Part shown: positions 1 to 10,553 of the stretch, one piece after another | Numbering within the stretch: the first letter of the stretch is position 1 | Layout of the letters: every line of letters begins with the position of its first letter | Source of the DNA: Nothophaeocryptopus gaeumannii | Lineage: Eukaryota > Ascomycota > Dothideomycetes > Mycosphaerellales > Mycosphaerellaceae | DNA length: 64,000 nucleotides | Assembly: GCA_031771865.1 (NCBI GenBank) | Contig: JASISA010000027.1 | Coordinates: 992,001-1,056,000 of the forward strand | Direction: 5' to 3' | The notes under the pieces: generated by a model | The model's database searches: none | Told to the model about the DNA's origin: nothing | Seen by the model: the letters and a program-made list of their open reading frames with translations, nothing else | Translations under genes and position numbers: made by a program

Positions 1-757
1 GGCGTAGTAGTACCAGGAGAGGAAGCTGTGGACACGTCAGTCAAGTCAAGATGGGGCAGATAATCTGGACATACGCCACGGTTCCCGGAATGTGCACCAG
101 GGAGTAGAACTGGTTGAACAAGGTCATGATCTGTAGATGGCCCTGCAGGAAGAAGCGTTGAAAGTCGACCTCGGTGATGGGAAAGAAGATGCTGAGGAAG
201 GTGTTGTGCTCCAGTGTGAGAATGTCTATCCCATGCTGTTGAGCCAGCTCCGTCACCTCGTCGCCGCCGTATCTGGAGTACAACGCTGCACCAATCTTCT
301 TCGTCATGGAATATGCGACGTAGTTCAAGGCCCAGTAGAACATCTCGACGAGGAACGGGAAGCGTTGCAGTATGCGACTTGGGAAGTTGATATTCGAATC
401 GCTGACCGATACAAAGGGCGAGGAAGATGTTCGTTGATCGTCGACGCTGTTCTTCGGCCGGTCTGGACTAGTCGACCTGGACGAGGATCGACTCCCATTG
501 TACTCGCCGTTTTTGATGAGAGACTCGCTGGAATCGTCACCGCGTTGTTGTATTATGCCGAAGTTCCGGTCTCGGTTTATGATAAGGGAGACGATCATGA
601 TGGTCACGACCAGCTAAGTATACCGAGTCAGTGTTTCCATTCTTCTTAAGATACTGACATGCTTCCGTCCTCTTACCAAAGGCTCAAACCACGCTCGTGC
701 CGCCGACTGCGGCTTGCCCAACTCTGGCATTGTCCCATTCCCGCTCAACGCTTCCAT
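1..757 (-). CDS. PAP2-superfamily integral membrane protein, 5' part (runs off left edge)
   Basis: Partial gene on the minus strand with three visible exons: 757-677, 613-75 and 25-1 (continuing outside). Introns are 676-614 (GTAAGA..TTAG) and 74-26 (GTATGT..CACAG). The 5' exon supplies 27 residues starting MEALSGNG and joins in phase to a hydrophobic stretch ending in IINRDRN. A Ser-rich linker follows, then the conserved run FPFLVEMFYWALNYV and, just before the edge, VHIPGTVA|FLSWYYYA. This layout matches fungal PAP2-like proteins (phosphatidic acid phosphatase/inositol phosphotransferase-like, Aur1-related fold). The catalytic histidine motifs would lie outside the window, so activity cannot be judged. 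Family assignment is by recalled resemblance; the splice structure is directly visible. Confidence 0.75.
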
Positions 758-3732
758 ACTGCCTCTTGTCTACCGCGTCCTTTCGGTGTGTAGCCAGTCG
801 CGTGCGCGTCAGCACTCGTTTTTGTGGTTCTGCCCCGTCGGCGGAGAATAGGCCGGATGCGGAGAGTTTGGGCGGCGGAAGCGGACGGAAGTGTGATCGC
901 GTGCGCCGATGCAAACATGTGCCGGGCGTATGGCACTTGGATTAGGAAGATGTATAGTTGGAATATGTCAAAGAATAAGAGAAGATGGCTGATGGATGGT
1001 GGAAGTTGAGTGAAGGATGTTTGTGAAGCAGCTGTTTCAGAGGAAAGGGGATGGCACGCGAGCAGGCAGGCGAAGCAAGAAGGAACATGTGGATAGCGCC
1101 TGCAGTTTGTGTGAGATTGTGAGAGGCGCTTTGTCGCCGTGGGGAAGGCGCGACTCGCCAGTCGGCATTTGGTTGCTCCCGGGCCCAGCTGCCACTCGAA
1201 AGCGACCAGCATCATCCTCATCCTCCCCTCCTCCGAACACCAAACAACGACTGCGCACTGCCTCAAGTGAATATCAACATCAACGTCTCTGCCACCATTC
1301 ACCACCACCCCTTCGGCTCCAGCGACGACGACCTCCACACGGCCAAGTCACTCCTTCCCGTCACTTCCACCCCCTCCGCACCCTCCCCATCTCCTCAATA
1401 CACTTCCGCCCAGCTGAGGACGCAAGTGGCATCCGAGACCAATACGTCAGCGAACCGCCTGTCACCTAGAGTACGAAGTATAGGTGGCAGCACCGCACGC
1501 TAGCTGCCAGCTACTCATGAGTCAAACACCACTGACTGGCCAGAAACGACATCAGCTGCATGCCCAGAAAGGTACACCTCCATCGTTGTTGAGGCTGTGC
1601 CTGACCCGTCCGTCATGCGAGCACGCGACAGCCCAATGCGCTCACTCAGCTCTTGCAAAGCAGCGGGATCGCCGTTCACGCGCCCGAGACTTCCACAGTA
1701 GGTAACGTCTTGTTCTGATGACTGATCTCTTTCATCTCTTCTCACAGCATGCGACGCACAGCAAGGTGGTGCAGGCAACTCCAAGCATGTCGCGTCGCAT
1801 TGATACCATTTATCCTCCCTGCTTACATGGAGCCTCTGCAGATGCACCCTTGCCAACATTGTCTGCTAACAAGGAGTTATTTCGTATGAGAATGCATGTG
1901 CTGTCTTCGTATGAAGCTTGCGAGTTAAGCGGGCAATACCCTTTGCAGGTCTCACTCTTAGCATGTGGTCGGCAAACAGCGGCGTTGCAGGCCTCCCTGG
2001 ATCACGGTGAGAAGACCTTGGAGATGTGCTCATACCTGTCAGATCCCCATGAATTCCCTTGCACAGGACACCCGGATTCGGAACCCTGGCTGGACCGAAG
2101 CAGGAAATGGACCGGTACTGCCATCTCACAAAGTTCCTCCGTCCCCCAAGCGGTGTACATTCGCTCAGCCCGACCGACGTGTCGGCAGAATGATACAAAT
2201 ACCGCTCACCGCGTGCTGTCGACATGGACGCTCTGGATCAGGCGACGTCCGATTCAAATCGGTCATTGAGACGCAAGCCTGCTGATGCTACACCAGGGTA
2301 CGTAGCGCCCAAAAGCCCGGACCTTTACTTTGAGCTTGGTTCGACCTCAGGCGATCATTCTGGAAGGCGGTTCTTCAACAACGGACGATTGGTTCCGCTG
2401 TCGGACAGGTCCGAAGCAACAGTACAGTCTCCTGAGATGAAGATGAGCTGCGAAGGCCGACGGACACACAAGGAATCTCAGCATCTACAACGGATTGATG
2501 ATTGAAGGAACTCATGTTTGTCCCCTTGGCATTTACTTTCTCCTACGCACGAGGAAAACGAGTCTTGAATTCCTTCTGAAATTCTCAGGGATTGGCCAGA
2601 TGGGCTGTTGACCGCCTCAAGCACACTTCTGGCGACCTGCAACGATGATCCCCTGGTCAGGGTTCGGTGCCACCTTAGCAATGCCGGAATCTGGAAAATC
2701 GACTACTGATGTCGATGCCTTGCATAAAGCGACTCGCCATCAGTGCCGGGTACACGCTCTCTTCGCTGTAAGAGAGTCTTCATTCAATGGAGCTGCATTG
2801 TACTTTGCAATGTGTTGTTCGAAGAAAACCACCTCCACTGTTTCCCCATAGCACCGCAGCGCACGGGCACAGTTTTCCGTCGATCCGGACCCTTGGTCGT
2901 GATCTTTGTGTGTACTTTGTCAGTTGACGACAGCGATGCATCCTTGGCCGGTTTAGTCTTTGTGCCGGGACTCTACGGTCTTTCGTCGTGGGTTCGCCAC
3001 GAAGATGAATGCTCATGGCACCTATTCGCCACGTTGAACGCTTTGCTCGACTGCTGAGTCCTTGGCCTCTATTCGCATGCTAAATCTCGTCAGCCTCAAA
3101 GCGAAGCTGACAGAGTACATTCATCATGTCTGAGGGCTTCTGAGTCGTGAACGAGCATCACACATGCGCATTCCATCAACCGTCACCAGACATTGCGAAA
3201 GTACAGATCTGACTTTCCCAAATACCATGATGCACAAATACCAAATGCGGTATTTCTAATCGCCAAGACTTGGGTGTGATAGCTGGCCGCTGCGGCCCAC
3301 GCCTTGCGCGGCTAAGATTCGTGCGAAGAATGGGTCGTGAGCGGGGAGCTACAGCTAAATACTCATACGACATCAGCTCTTCATGGTTGTTCAGATCTTG
3401 CAGATACTCATTGAGGCATACCGATACGAGGCATTCAGCAGACCAGAGCCCACTTTGATGAACGCCGAAGCAGCAACAATAGCAGCAGAGGAAGAAGTTG
3501 ACGTAGCTTTCTCGCCTCCACTTCCTTGTCGAGGACGTCGTGTGCTCTTTCCCGCATTCACTGTCTAGATGATCTTAAGGTTGCACTCAGGATCAAAGCA
3601 TGCAGGGCGTAGGTGCAAAGGAGCGGTCTGGTCTGTTGTACTTGACATTCAGAGGGTAATACAGTACCTATTTAGTTCTCCAAGCTCATCTCCAGGAACG
3701 ATCTCGACATCTCACTCGATTTTCCGGCCACC
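758..3732. other. Gene-poor interval, no gene recognised
   Basis: About 3 kb between the PAP2-like gene and the aminotransferase. Many short open frames exist on both strands, the longest about 180 codons near 1718-2269, but none shows a recognisable domain, a plausible intron chain or coding-like composition. The stretch near 1200-1400 is C-rich and promoter-like. I see no transposon ends, tandem repeats or RNA gene. Confidence 0.5.
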
Positions 3733-5286
3733 ATGTCTACCACCATCGTGTCGAGCGCAACCGCGCAATTCGTCGTCGCGCAGGATGGAACAACAGCACA
3801 AGCACCCGCTTCGATACAGCTCAAGGCAACAGCTGCTCCCGAACAAGATACAGTATCGACCTCAGTACTCCATGCCAAACTCAACAGCATCCCTCCGAAG
3901 ATTGTGAAAGCCCACGGCAACTACCTCATCACAGACCAAGGCGTGAAGATCTTCGATGCAACAGGCGGCGCAGCAGTCGCATGTCTCGGTCATGGCCACC
4001 CGCGGGTAAAGGAAGCCATCAATCGCCAGCTCGATGAAGTGGAATACTGCTATTCGCCTTTCTTCACGACGCCCGCATCAGAGAAACTGGCCCAACGTCT
4101 GACAGCATCCACCAATGGTGAAATGTCAAAAGTCTTTGTCGTTTCTTCTGGAACCGAAGCCGTCGAAGCAGCGATCAAAATTGCGAGACAGTATCATGTC
4201 GAGAAGGAAGGCTCGGACTCCGAACGTATTAAGTTCATCGGAAGACATCAATCATATCACGGCAACACACTTGGTGCTCTAGCTGTGGGGAGTCATAAAG
4301 CGAGAAAAGCGATCTACGAGTCCATCATCAGCACAAATGTATCTCACGTCTCGCCGTGTTATCCTTACCGCCACAAGCTTCCCAACGAATCCGACTCGCA
4401 ATATGTGGTACGGCTTGCGGAGGAGCTTGAACAAGAATTTCAGCGCTTAGGACCGAATACTGTGGCTGCATTCATAGCGGAAACGGTCTCCGGTCTCACA
4501 CTCGGCGCCGTTCTCCCACTGCCGGGATACCTCGCAGCCATGAAAGCCGTCTGTAGGAGGCATGGCGCTCTATTCATTTTAGATGAAGTCATGGCTGGTA
4601 TGGGACGGACTGGCACCTTGCACGCATGGCAGGCCGAGGGAAACTCGGGCGATGTTATCCCAGATCTCCAAACCGTCGCCAAAGGACTGGGAGCTGGGTA
4701 TCAACCGATAGGAGCTTTATTGGTGAATAAGAGGGTGACGAGAGTGATGGAGGAGGGGACAGGGGCCTTTGTGCATAGTCAGACGTATCAGGGACACCCG
4801 GTTGCTTGTGCGGCTGCTTTGGAGGTTCAGAGGGTGGTAAAGGAGGAAGGGTTGATGAAGAATGTGAAGAGACTGGGACCGTATCTTGGAGAGCAGTTGA
4901 GGAGGAGGTTGGGTGAACATAGGAATGTTGGGGATGTGAGGGGAAGGGGTTTTCTTTGGGCTGTACGTTCCTCCTTCTGTCTATCTCCCATGCTTGATTT
5001 GGCTTTTACTGACGATACTTTTCAGATCGAACTCGTCTCTTCTCGCAAAACCAAGGAACCATTTCCTGCGAGCGAGAAAGTGGCTGCGAGGATACATACT
5101 ACAGGGTTGCAGAAGGAATTCGGGATATCGGTTTTGCCCGGCTCGGGTGTGGCGGATGGGGTTGGTGGGGATGTGATTATGTTGGCGCCGGCGTATAATG
5201 TGAGCAAGGAGGACATTGATGAGATTGTGGAGAGGGTTGGCAGGGTTGTTGATGTGGTGCTAGGGAAGGAGACCGTGCACGCGTGA
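3733..5286 (+). CDS. PLP-dependent class-III aminotransferase
   Basis: Fold-type I aminotransferase, class III (the omega-transaminase/acetylornithine/DAPA group). Seen: VSSGTEAVEAAIK near residues 137-149 (PLP phosphate loop), LFILDEVMAGMGRTG near 280-294 with the cofactor-contacting Asp284, and the Schiff-base lysine Lys317 in TVAKGLGAGYQP. The start ATG sits in an ideal context (GCCACCATG). The frame stays open over the whole span, but positions 4963-5025 look like a 63-nt intron (GTACGT..TTTTCAG). Removing it joins GFLWA to IELVSSRKTKEP, as family members read, giving 496 rather than 517 residues. The substrate cannot be predicted. No mitochondrial presequence is obvious, so the enzyme is probably cytosolic. 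Confidence 0.9.
   Translation: MSTTIVSSATAQFVVAQDGTTAQAPASIQLKATAAPEQDTVSTSVLHAKLNSIPPKIVKAHGNYLITDQGVKIFDATGGAAVACLGHGHPRVKEAINRQLDEVEYCYSPFFTTPASEKLAQRLTASTNGEMSKVFVVSSGTEAVEAAIKIARQYHVEKEGSDSERIKFIGRHQSYHGNTLGALAVGSHKARKAIYESIISTNVSHVSPCYPYRHKLPNESDSQYVVRLAEELEQEFQRLGPNTVAAFIAETVSGLTLGAVLPLPGYLAAMKAVCRRHGALFILDEVMAGMGRTGTLHAWQAEGNSGDVIPDLQTVAKGLGAGYQPIGALLVNKRVTRVMEEGTGAFVHSQTYQGHPVACAAALEVQRVVKEEGLMKNVKRLGPYLGEQLRRRLGEHRNVGDVRGRGFLWAVRSSFCLSPMLDLAFTDDTFQIELVSSRKTKEPFPASEKVAARIHTTGLQKEFGISVLPGSGVADGVGGDVIMLAPAYNVSKEDIDEIVERVGRVVDVVLGKETVHA
4963..5025 (+). other. Stop-free 63-nt intron inside the aminotransferase
   Basis: Bounded by GTACGT and TTTTCAG, length 21 x 3 and without stop codons. 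Translating it inserts 21 residues at a point where class-III aminotransferases have none, between FLWA and IELV. Retention would therefore extend the protein without a frameshift. Confidence 0.75.
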
Positions 5287-6142
5287 CAGCACACTAAGGC
5301 GGTACAATGACCTGAACAGGTTCTTGATGGGCGTACCACGTTTAGCTTACATGATTCCTAGCTGACATTGAGTTTCTTCTGCTTTGGACATTTTCCTTGA
5401 ATCGGAAGCACCAGCCAAGTCGAATACAATGAGCTCGCATGTTCTGAGCAGGCTCTCCGGCGAGCTGCGAAATCAAGTTTCACTCTCAAACTCGCCGATC
5501 GAAGTTGGTCCGGAAAGCGCTCGCGAACCAGCCCGCCTCGGAACTTGTCATCAAAGCCGCGTTGAAGGCTTGTCGATTTTCTATGGAGAAAACTGTTCTG
5601 TGTGCAATACTATCGCTGGGCCAGCATTGCTGTGTGATTGGCTGAATGCTCTGTGACCCATTAGAGTTAGAACTCGCATGATCGAAGAAGTAATTCTCTA
5701 TCAACAGCACGCAATCGTCAAGCGACGCCCATGCTGATGCTCGCACACTTTGAGAATAATCAAATTTTCTGAACGGACATGGGATCCAAAACCTGCGATG
5801 TGTTATGGCGACGTCAGAGATGAGGGCTCATGAATGTCGAGTGCTCTGGATTATAGAGGAATCATTCTTTGGACATACGAGTTGTCGAAGGCGCAGAAGG
5901 GCGCCACGCAAAGACGAATACGTTGAAGTCAAGAAAGTAAATGGAGAGATCGTTATGAGTAGCCTCAGAAAGATCATGCACGAAGCCCTCGGTCTCGTCG
6001 TAAGAAGAGACAAGATCTAGAGAAAGGGCATCAAAGCCAGCATGTATCAGACCATCGAACCGTCTCGCCGTACAAGAAACGCTCAGTCATAGTCAGTCAA
6101 CATCGCATAGACCAAAAGCAATACTCATCTCTCTCCAGACCG
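5287..6142. other. Intergenic, nothing recognised
   Basis: Lies between the convergent aminotransferase and the metallopeptidase pseudogene. Only short open frames without recognisable features are present. Confidence 0.5.
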
Positions 6143-7753
6143 TCAAGAAATATAATCGCTCGTTCCCGTCGGAGGCAACAAGCTCTCCTCGAAAGTCTCG
6201 ACCTTCTTCTTACGCACCCCACTGCTCCAGAAATCGTTCCGATTCTGCTGATGCAAATACGCCCCCAAAGCAAACCAAGCATAGTTCTCCGGGTTGAACA
6301 TCGCCTGCAGTCCATTGTCTTCAGGCTTGCCGACAGCTCTGGCTACGGGTTCCGCGAGATCGTAGAGGGAGACGTAGATGGCCTCGATCGAGCCACGGGT
6401 CTCTTCAAAGGCGCCTTCGATTGGCGTGTCGTTGTCGCTTACCACCTCGGCGTTTTCGAAGTTGGATTTGCGTGTGTGCCAGCTGGAGGGGAATGTTAGT
6501 GGGACGGCGGGGAACGAGAAGGCGAGAATAGGGCGGACTTAGTTCTTGGGAGGTTTGTCAGTACATCTCCTCTGGCTGTTACGTTGACATTTCCGGCGAT
6601 GCACCAGTGAGTCGGGTGTCTCCTGTTTCTCTATCGTGTGGCCTTGGAGATGGAAGAGTTCGTGGTAGACAGTCAAGGCTCCGACGTCCATTTCATTCAG
6701 CGCCTTGCCCTCTGGCTGAAAGCTCCGCAAATTTTCCCGCATGATCTTTGAACAGCAATGGACAAAGAGCGATTCTTGTCTGACCGATCGTTTTCCTATC
6801 AAGTTGTCCTGCCAAGAACACATAATGTCCATCCATGGTAATGGCTGAACTCCGATCGGTCTTGCCACCGTTGCATTGATGCGATTCGAATTTGGAATCC
6901 GCGTAAAAGGGTACTGGGCCAAGTGTGGGATGCTGTGCAGAAACTGGAAAGTCGGCCTTTGGGAGTTTGTAGTAAGAATTGATTGGCTCGGTGATCAGAA
7001 ACCACCAGTTATTCGCCAGCTTGAGAAGGGTGTTCATGCCCTGCGGTCCGGCGTATTGGTTCAAAGTCATCTCTTCGCCGCTTCCAGGCCTCTCTTCCAG
7101 GTAGCACCGTTGCCGTCACGGATTTTGTCGTTACCGGTCTGGAGTTGCATGAAGTCGGTGTCGCAAAACAGATCTGGTTTGGCTTGCTGGCCGGTGCGAC
7201 CCCCAAAGATCTCATCGGTGTTCTCGAACCACTGTGCGAAGCATTAGACTGACGCTTACCGTCTGCGCTTATCGAGAATGAACTTACCCAATGCTTTTTC
7301 ATACTTCTGCTTGTCCAATCCTCCACTTGGCTTTCGCTCATCAAACTGGGCAGGTTTCTTCTTCCCAAGAAACGGTTTCTTCTGTTTTACTTCGACCCTC
7401 AGCGGCCTGATGCCAAAGAATCTGGTCGCGAGTCGACGGTTCTCCTCCTCCTTGTAACCCTCGTCCGACAATGCTCGCAGTGCGGCGTTATTCATATCGT
7501 GCATGAGCTTCCATGCTGCATTCAGTGGCTTTGCTGCCTGCTTTGAGTTTGGGTTGGGATCGTAATAGTTGGCACAGCTACTGGACAGGTCATTGTTCGT
7601 GCATATGTTGAAGACATCGCCGATACTCTTGGATGCCGCGGAGCAGCAACTGGCTGCTATGGCCAGCAGCAGGAGTAGTTTGAGCAGGGTTGTTTGGTAG
7701 TAGTGGATGGATCGATCGTATCGCTGCTTATGATTGCCAACGGTTTGGCTTTG
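6143..7753 (-). pseudogene. Frameshifted secreted zinc metallopeptidase (HELFH), probable pseudogene
   Basis: Pieces of one secreted protein are read in order on the minus strand: a hydrophobic signal-like segment (LLKLLLLLAIAASCCSA, about 7706-7650), a Cys-containing N-domain to about 7310, a middle block WFENTDEIFGG...CDTDFMQLQ, a block NQYAGPQGMNT...LDRKTIGQTRIALCPLLF, then the zinc motif VYHELFHLQGH near 6650, and a C-terminal block with PENYAWFALGAYL (6440-6143). The order resembles fungal lysine-specific/M35-like metalloendopeptidases (HExxH-type). The blocks are not joined in frame. After a canonical intron (56 nt, CTAAT branch site, about 7291-7236) the phase is wrong. There are further shifts near 7085, at a GGGAAAA run near 6740, and near 6605. 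No in-frame ATG precedes the signal segment. Either the gene is decayed or the assembly carries indels. Confidence 0.6.
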
Positions 7754-8197
7754 CTGTCAACACTCGTGTCAATATCAATGAAGAGAGCGTTGGACAGGAG
7801 ACATCGTCGCTCTTTTGTGCTGCTCTACGGTTGGAATCACGTCCCAGCATCAGCGTACCTAGTGTCCACGCATGGAGAATGGACCTGGTCATGCTTCATT
7901 TCTCACACAGCTGATGCTGCCATTGATCAAAGCTATCAGACACCTATGCCCGGCTGACTATAGCCCCGTCAGCACACGGCAGAAGCCAACATGTCGAAGT
8001 CATACGTAAAAGATCAAACAGAACGGAAGGGGTATCATGCTCATCCAAGCCAAACTTCCGCCGTCGATGCAAGGCCTCATGCATCAAGCGACAATCACCT
8101 TCACACCTTTGTCTTGTCCATCTCGCCGCCAGTAGTACTATTCGTCACTCCGTCGATGCGCCCATCAACCTTCTTTCCCTTCCCATACCCTCTCCCC
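7754..8197. other. Intergenic, nothing recognised
   Basis: Upstream side of the metallopeptidase remnant and downstream side of the small membrane protein. A missing first exon of the peptidase could lie here; I found no convincing one. Confidence 0.4.
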
Positions 8198-8740
8198 TCA
8201 CAAACTGAACCTGCTCTGTCCCCTCCGATGCCCATACCTGACCCCTTGCCTCCTCACCTTCGCACCCACCAAATTCATCGCATAGACCGCCACAACACAC
8301 GCCAATACCCCCGCAACACACCAAACGAAAATCCCACTCATCCCTTGCAGGAAACCCGTCGCATACGCATTGTCGAAATTGAGCGTATTCGTGTATCGAT
8401 CAACGAGGAACGTTGTTACGGGTCGAGGGCCATCGTGTTTGGAAGAGGATGATTTGAAGATATCTTTCAGGGCTTGGAGTCGAGAAGGTTGCTTGTGCTG
8501 TTGTGGTTGGAGGATTGAGGGAGCAGGAACGGTTTGGATGTTATCGAATTCGTCGATCCAGATTTGTTTTGTATCTTGAGGAGGGGCTTGTTGTTGTGCG
8601 AAGGATTCTTGTTCGAGAGGTTCACCCACGGCATCGACATCGGCTTGGTGTCGATTGATGGTCTGGACTGATGCGGGTGCTGCGTTTGAGACTGCGATGA
8701 ATGCGTATAGTACGCAGAAAAGGAGTGTGCTTCGATACAT
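8198..8740 (-). CDS. Small secretory-pathway membrane protein of unknown function
   Basis: Encodes 180 residues in one exon. The start chosen is ATG at 8740 because it opens directly on a signal peptide (MYRSTLLFCVLYAFIAVSNA, likely cleaved before AP). An upstream in-frame extension of 35 codons to 8845 would bury the signal. The luminal part is Gln-rich and hydrophilic. One transmembrane helix lies near residues 139-163 (IFVWCVAGVLACVVAVYAM), followed by a basic tail (KVRRQGVRYGHRRGQSR). The topology predicted is type I with a short cytosolic tail. No family recognised. Confidence 0.6.
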   Translation of the reverse strand: MYRSTLLFCVLYAFIAVSNAAPASVQTINRHQADVDAVGEPLEQESFAQQQAPPQDTKQIWIDEFDNIQTVPAPSILQPQQHKQPSRLQALKDIFKSSSSKHDGPRPVTTFLVDRYTNTLNFDNAYATGFLQGMSGIFVWCVAGVLACVVAVYAMNLVGAKVRRQGVRYGHRRGQSRFSL

Positions 8741-9169
8741 TGTTGCGACTGTTGTTGTTTGTCTTTGGCCAGAGGAGCGGATGTACCGTTGTGTGGAAAT
8801 GGGCGAGAGGCAATAGGTGAGGTCGACGCCGGAGGTGTTCAACACGGAAGACTTTAGCGTGTTACTTCTACACCTTCTGAATGGCTCCCGTCACGCATAT
8901 GATAGTCTGGGTCACGTCAAATAAGTCCAAACCCAAAAAGCACGTTTCCTCTCGCTCCTCTCTTGCGTCTTATACAAACTGCGCACACCCGCGCTGTCCC
9001 CTTTTGGTTGTCTCCCCCTTGACAAATCCCCGCCCAGCCTTTCAATCGTTTAGACACCAGTCAACCTCGGTCATCAAGCTTTCTTTTGACAGCGCAACCG
9101 TCCACCCGTCTAAACTTACATTCTAAGCTTTTGCATCTTCAGCCAGATACGTTTAGATGCATCCGCTAC
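8741..9169. other. Intergenic, nothing recognised
   Basis: 5' side of the small membrane protein gene. It contains a pyrimidine-rich stretch near 8945-9060 but no coding signal. Confidence 0.5.
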
Positions 9170-9684
9170 TTAGTGATGCTCGCCAGCGTGCTGACTGAAA
9201 GGATTTCGACTGGCTCGTGCGTGCCCATACGAGCACAGCAACGCCTCTCTTGAGTCTTCAGCCTGAGGCTGGCACGGCACGACTGCAAAGATTGGGTTAT
9301 ATTTAGCGACCGCGGTTCTGCCTCTCGTACGGCGCAGCAGCCTCTTCATAGACTTCGCCTTCACTATCTCCAAAAGAACAGCGTGCGCCTCCACCATCGA
9401 CTGCTGATTCTTCTGTATCGCCCGAACCGCAGTCCACAGCCGAAACAGCGATGGCTGTGAGTGGAAAGGATTCGAGCTGAAATCCGTGGTACGTGTCGGT
9501 ACCTGCATCTGGGTGATTGGGCTTGGCTGAATAAGCTTTCGCCTATCACTCCTCCTACTCTCCTCTTCAACGTCGATGGTAATCTGTTATGGCGTCGTGA
9601 ATGCTAGCTGAGGTACTTTTGACGTCAAGAGATTGGATGGAAGTCCGTATCTACCGACGGGCGAGTGGACAGAGAACTCAACAT
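9170..9684 (-). CDS. Hypothetical two-exon protein, about 147 residues
   Basis: Proposed exons are 9684-9655 (10 codons, MLSSLSTRPS) and 9583-9170, separated by a 71-nt intron (GTAGAT..AACAG), joined in phase. The second exon reads as amphipathic, coding-like protein: an acidic/basic start (TIDVEEESRRSDRRK), then an alpha-helical segment LFRLWTAVRAIQKNQQSMVEAHAVLLEIVKAK and a basic patch. No signal peptide or membrane segment is visible and no family is recognised. The first exon is tentative; the main exon is better supported because it stays open well upstream of its first ATG, back to a splice acceptor. Confidence 0.4.
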
Positions 9685-10553
9685 TGTATCATCAAACAGT
9701 GGCCGAAGAGATATGGCGCGGTGACTTCGCGTGAAGACGAGAACGGTGAAAGGACAGGGAAGTGTAAAGGGCTGCCGACGATTGACATATCAAGAGGCAC
9801 GCATACCTCTGCGATGTGGTGTTCCCCATGTTTGTGGCATTTATGGCTGACCGTTAATCCAGTCGGACGCCTCTGCGAAGTATGCGCGATTCATTGTGCG
9901 TAGATGGCAGGTGTCTTGAAGTTTGAAGCCACCCAGACACGCGACCGCAATCATACCTGTCATTTGTCTCATGAAGGACGACGAAACTCGAGGAGATAGC
10001 ACGAGCTTTCGCGAGCCGAACAGGACGTTGGTTCGGAGAACGGCGTGACGGACAACAGAGACAAGCCTATCGTATCGAAGCATCGAACCTGCAGCAGGCA
10101 CCGCTCGTGTGAAAGCAAACAGCAAGCAACATCTTGATCAGCCTGTGTTACACAGCATGTGACAATGGACAGGGATGCCCGTCTCTGTGGTCTTGTTTCG
10201 GACAATTGCCGAGAACATCAAAGATACGGATATGTTGTTCCAAACACTACCAGGCACTCCGAACCACATCGTTTAGCATACGAATGGCAAATTCACCAGC
10301 GAGCGCAATGTCAATAAGGACTTCTTGGCATGAGAAAACAGGAGGTAATTGACCTCGTGTCTCCTGATGGATGCCTGTCCGATCGACACTTCTCGTGAAC
10401 TTGTCCTCCTTTGCGAAAAGTGCCGTGGCATATACACCTTACCAAGCAGGCAAAGTCGACATCGTACTGACCAAAGGCTTGTAATCTTTGTTGTCTCCTC
10501 TCGGTGCATATCATAGAAGAGGTGCTGTCTATGCTCATCACCTCTAGGGCCGC
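9685..10553. other. Intergenic, nothing recognised
   Basis: A 94-codon minus-strand open frame at 9841-10125 has no recognisable feature and is not called. Confidence 0.45.

Noticed and set aside
137..649. Plus-strand 170-codon open frame opposite the PAP2-like gene
   Set aside because: It is antisense to a gene with a complete splice structure and conserved motifs; no feature of its own.
745..1338. Minus-strand 197-codon open frame upstream of the PAP2-like gene
   Set aside because: Low-complexity, no domain, and in a different frame from the first PAP2-like exon that it overlaps.
1718..2269. Plus-strand 183-codon open frame in the left gene-poor interval
   Set aside because: No motif, no coding-like composition, no intron context.
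7991..8452. Plus-strand 153-codon open frame
   Set aside because: Antisense to the small signal-peptide protein, which has a clear signal sequence and membrane helix; the Pro/His/Arg-rich translation is typical of a shadow frame.
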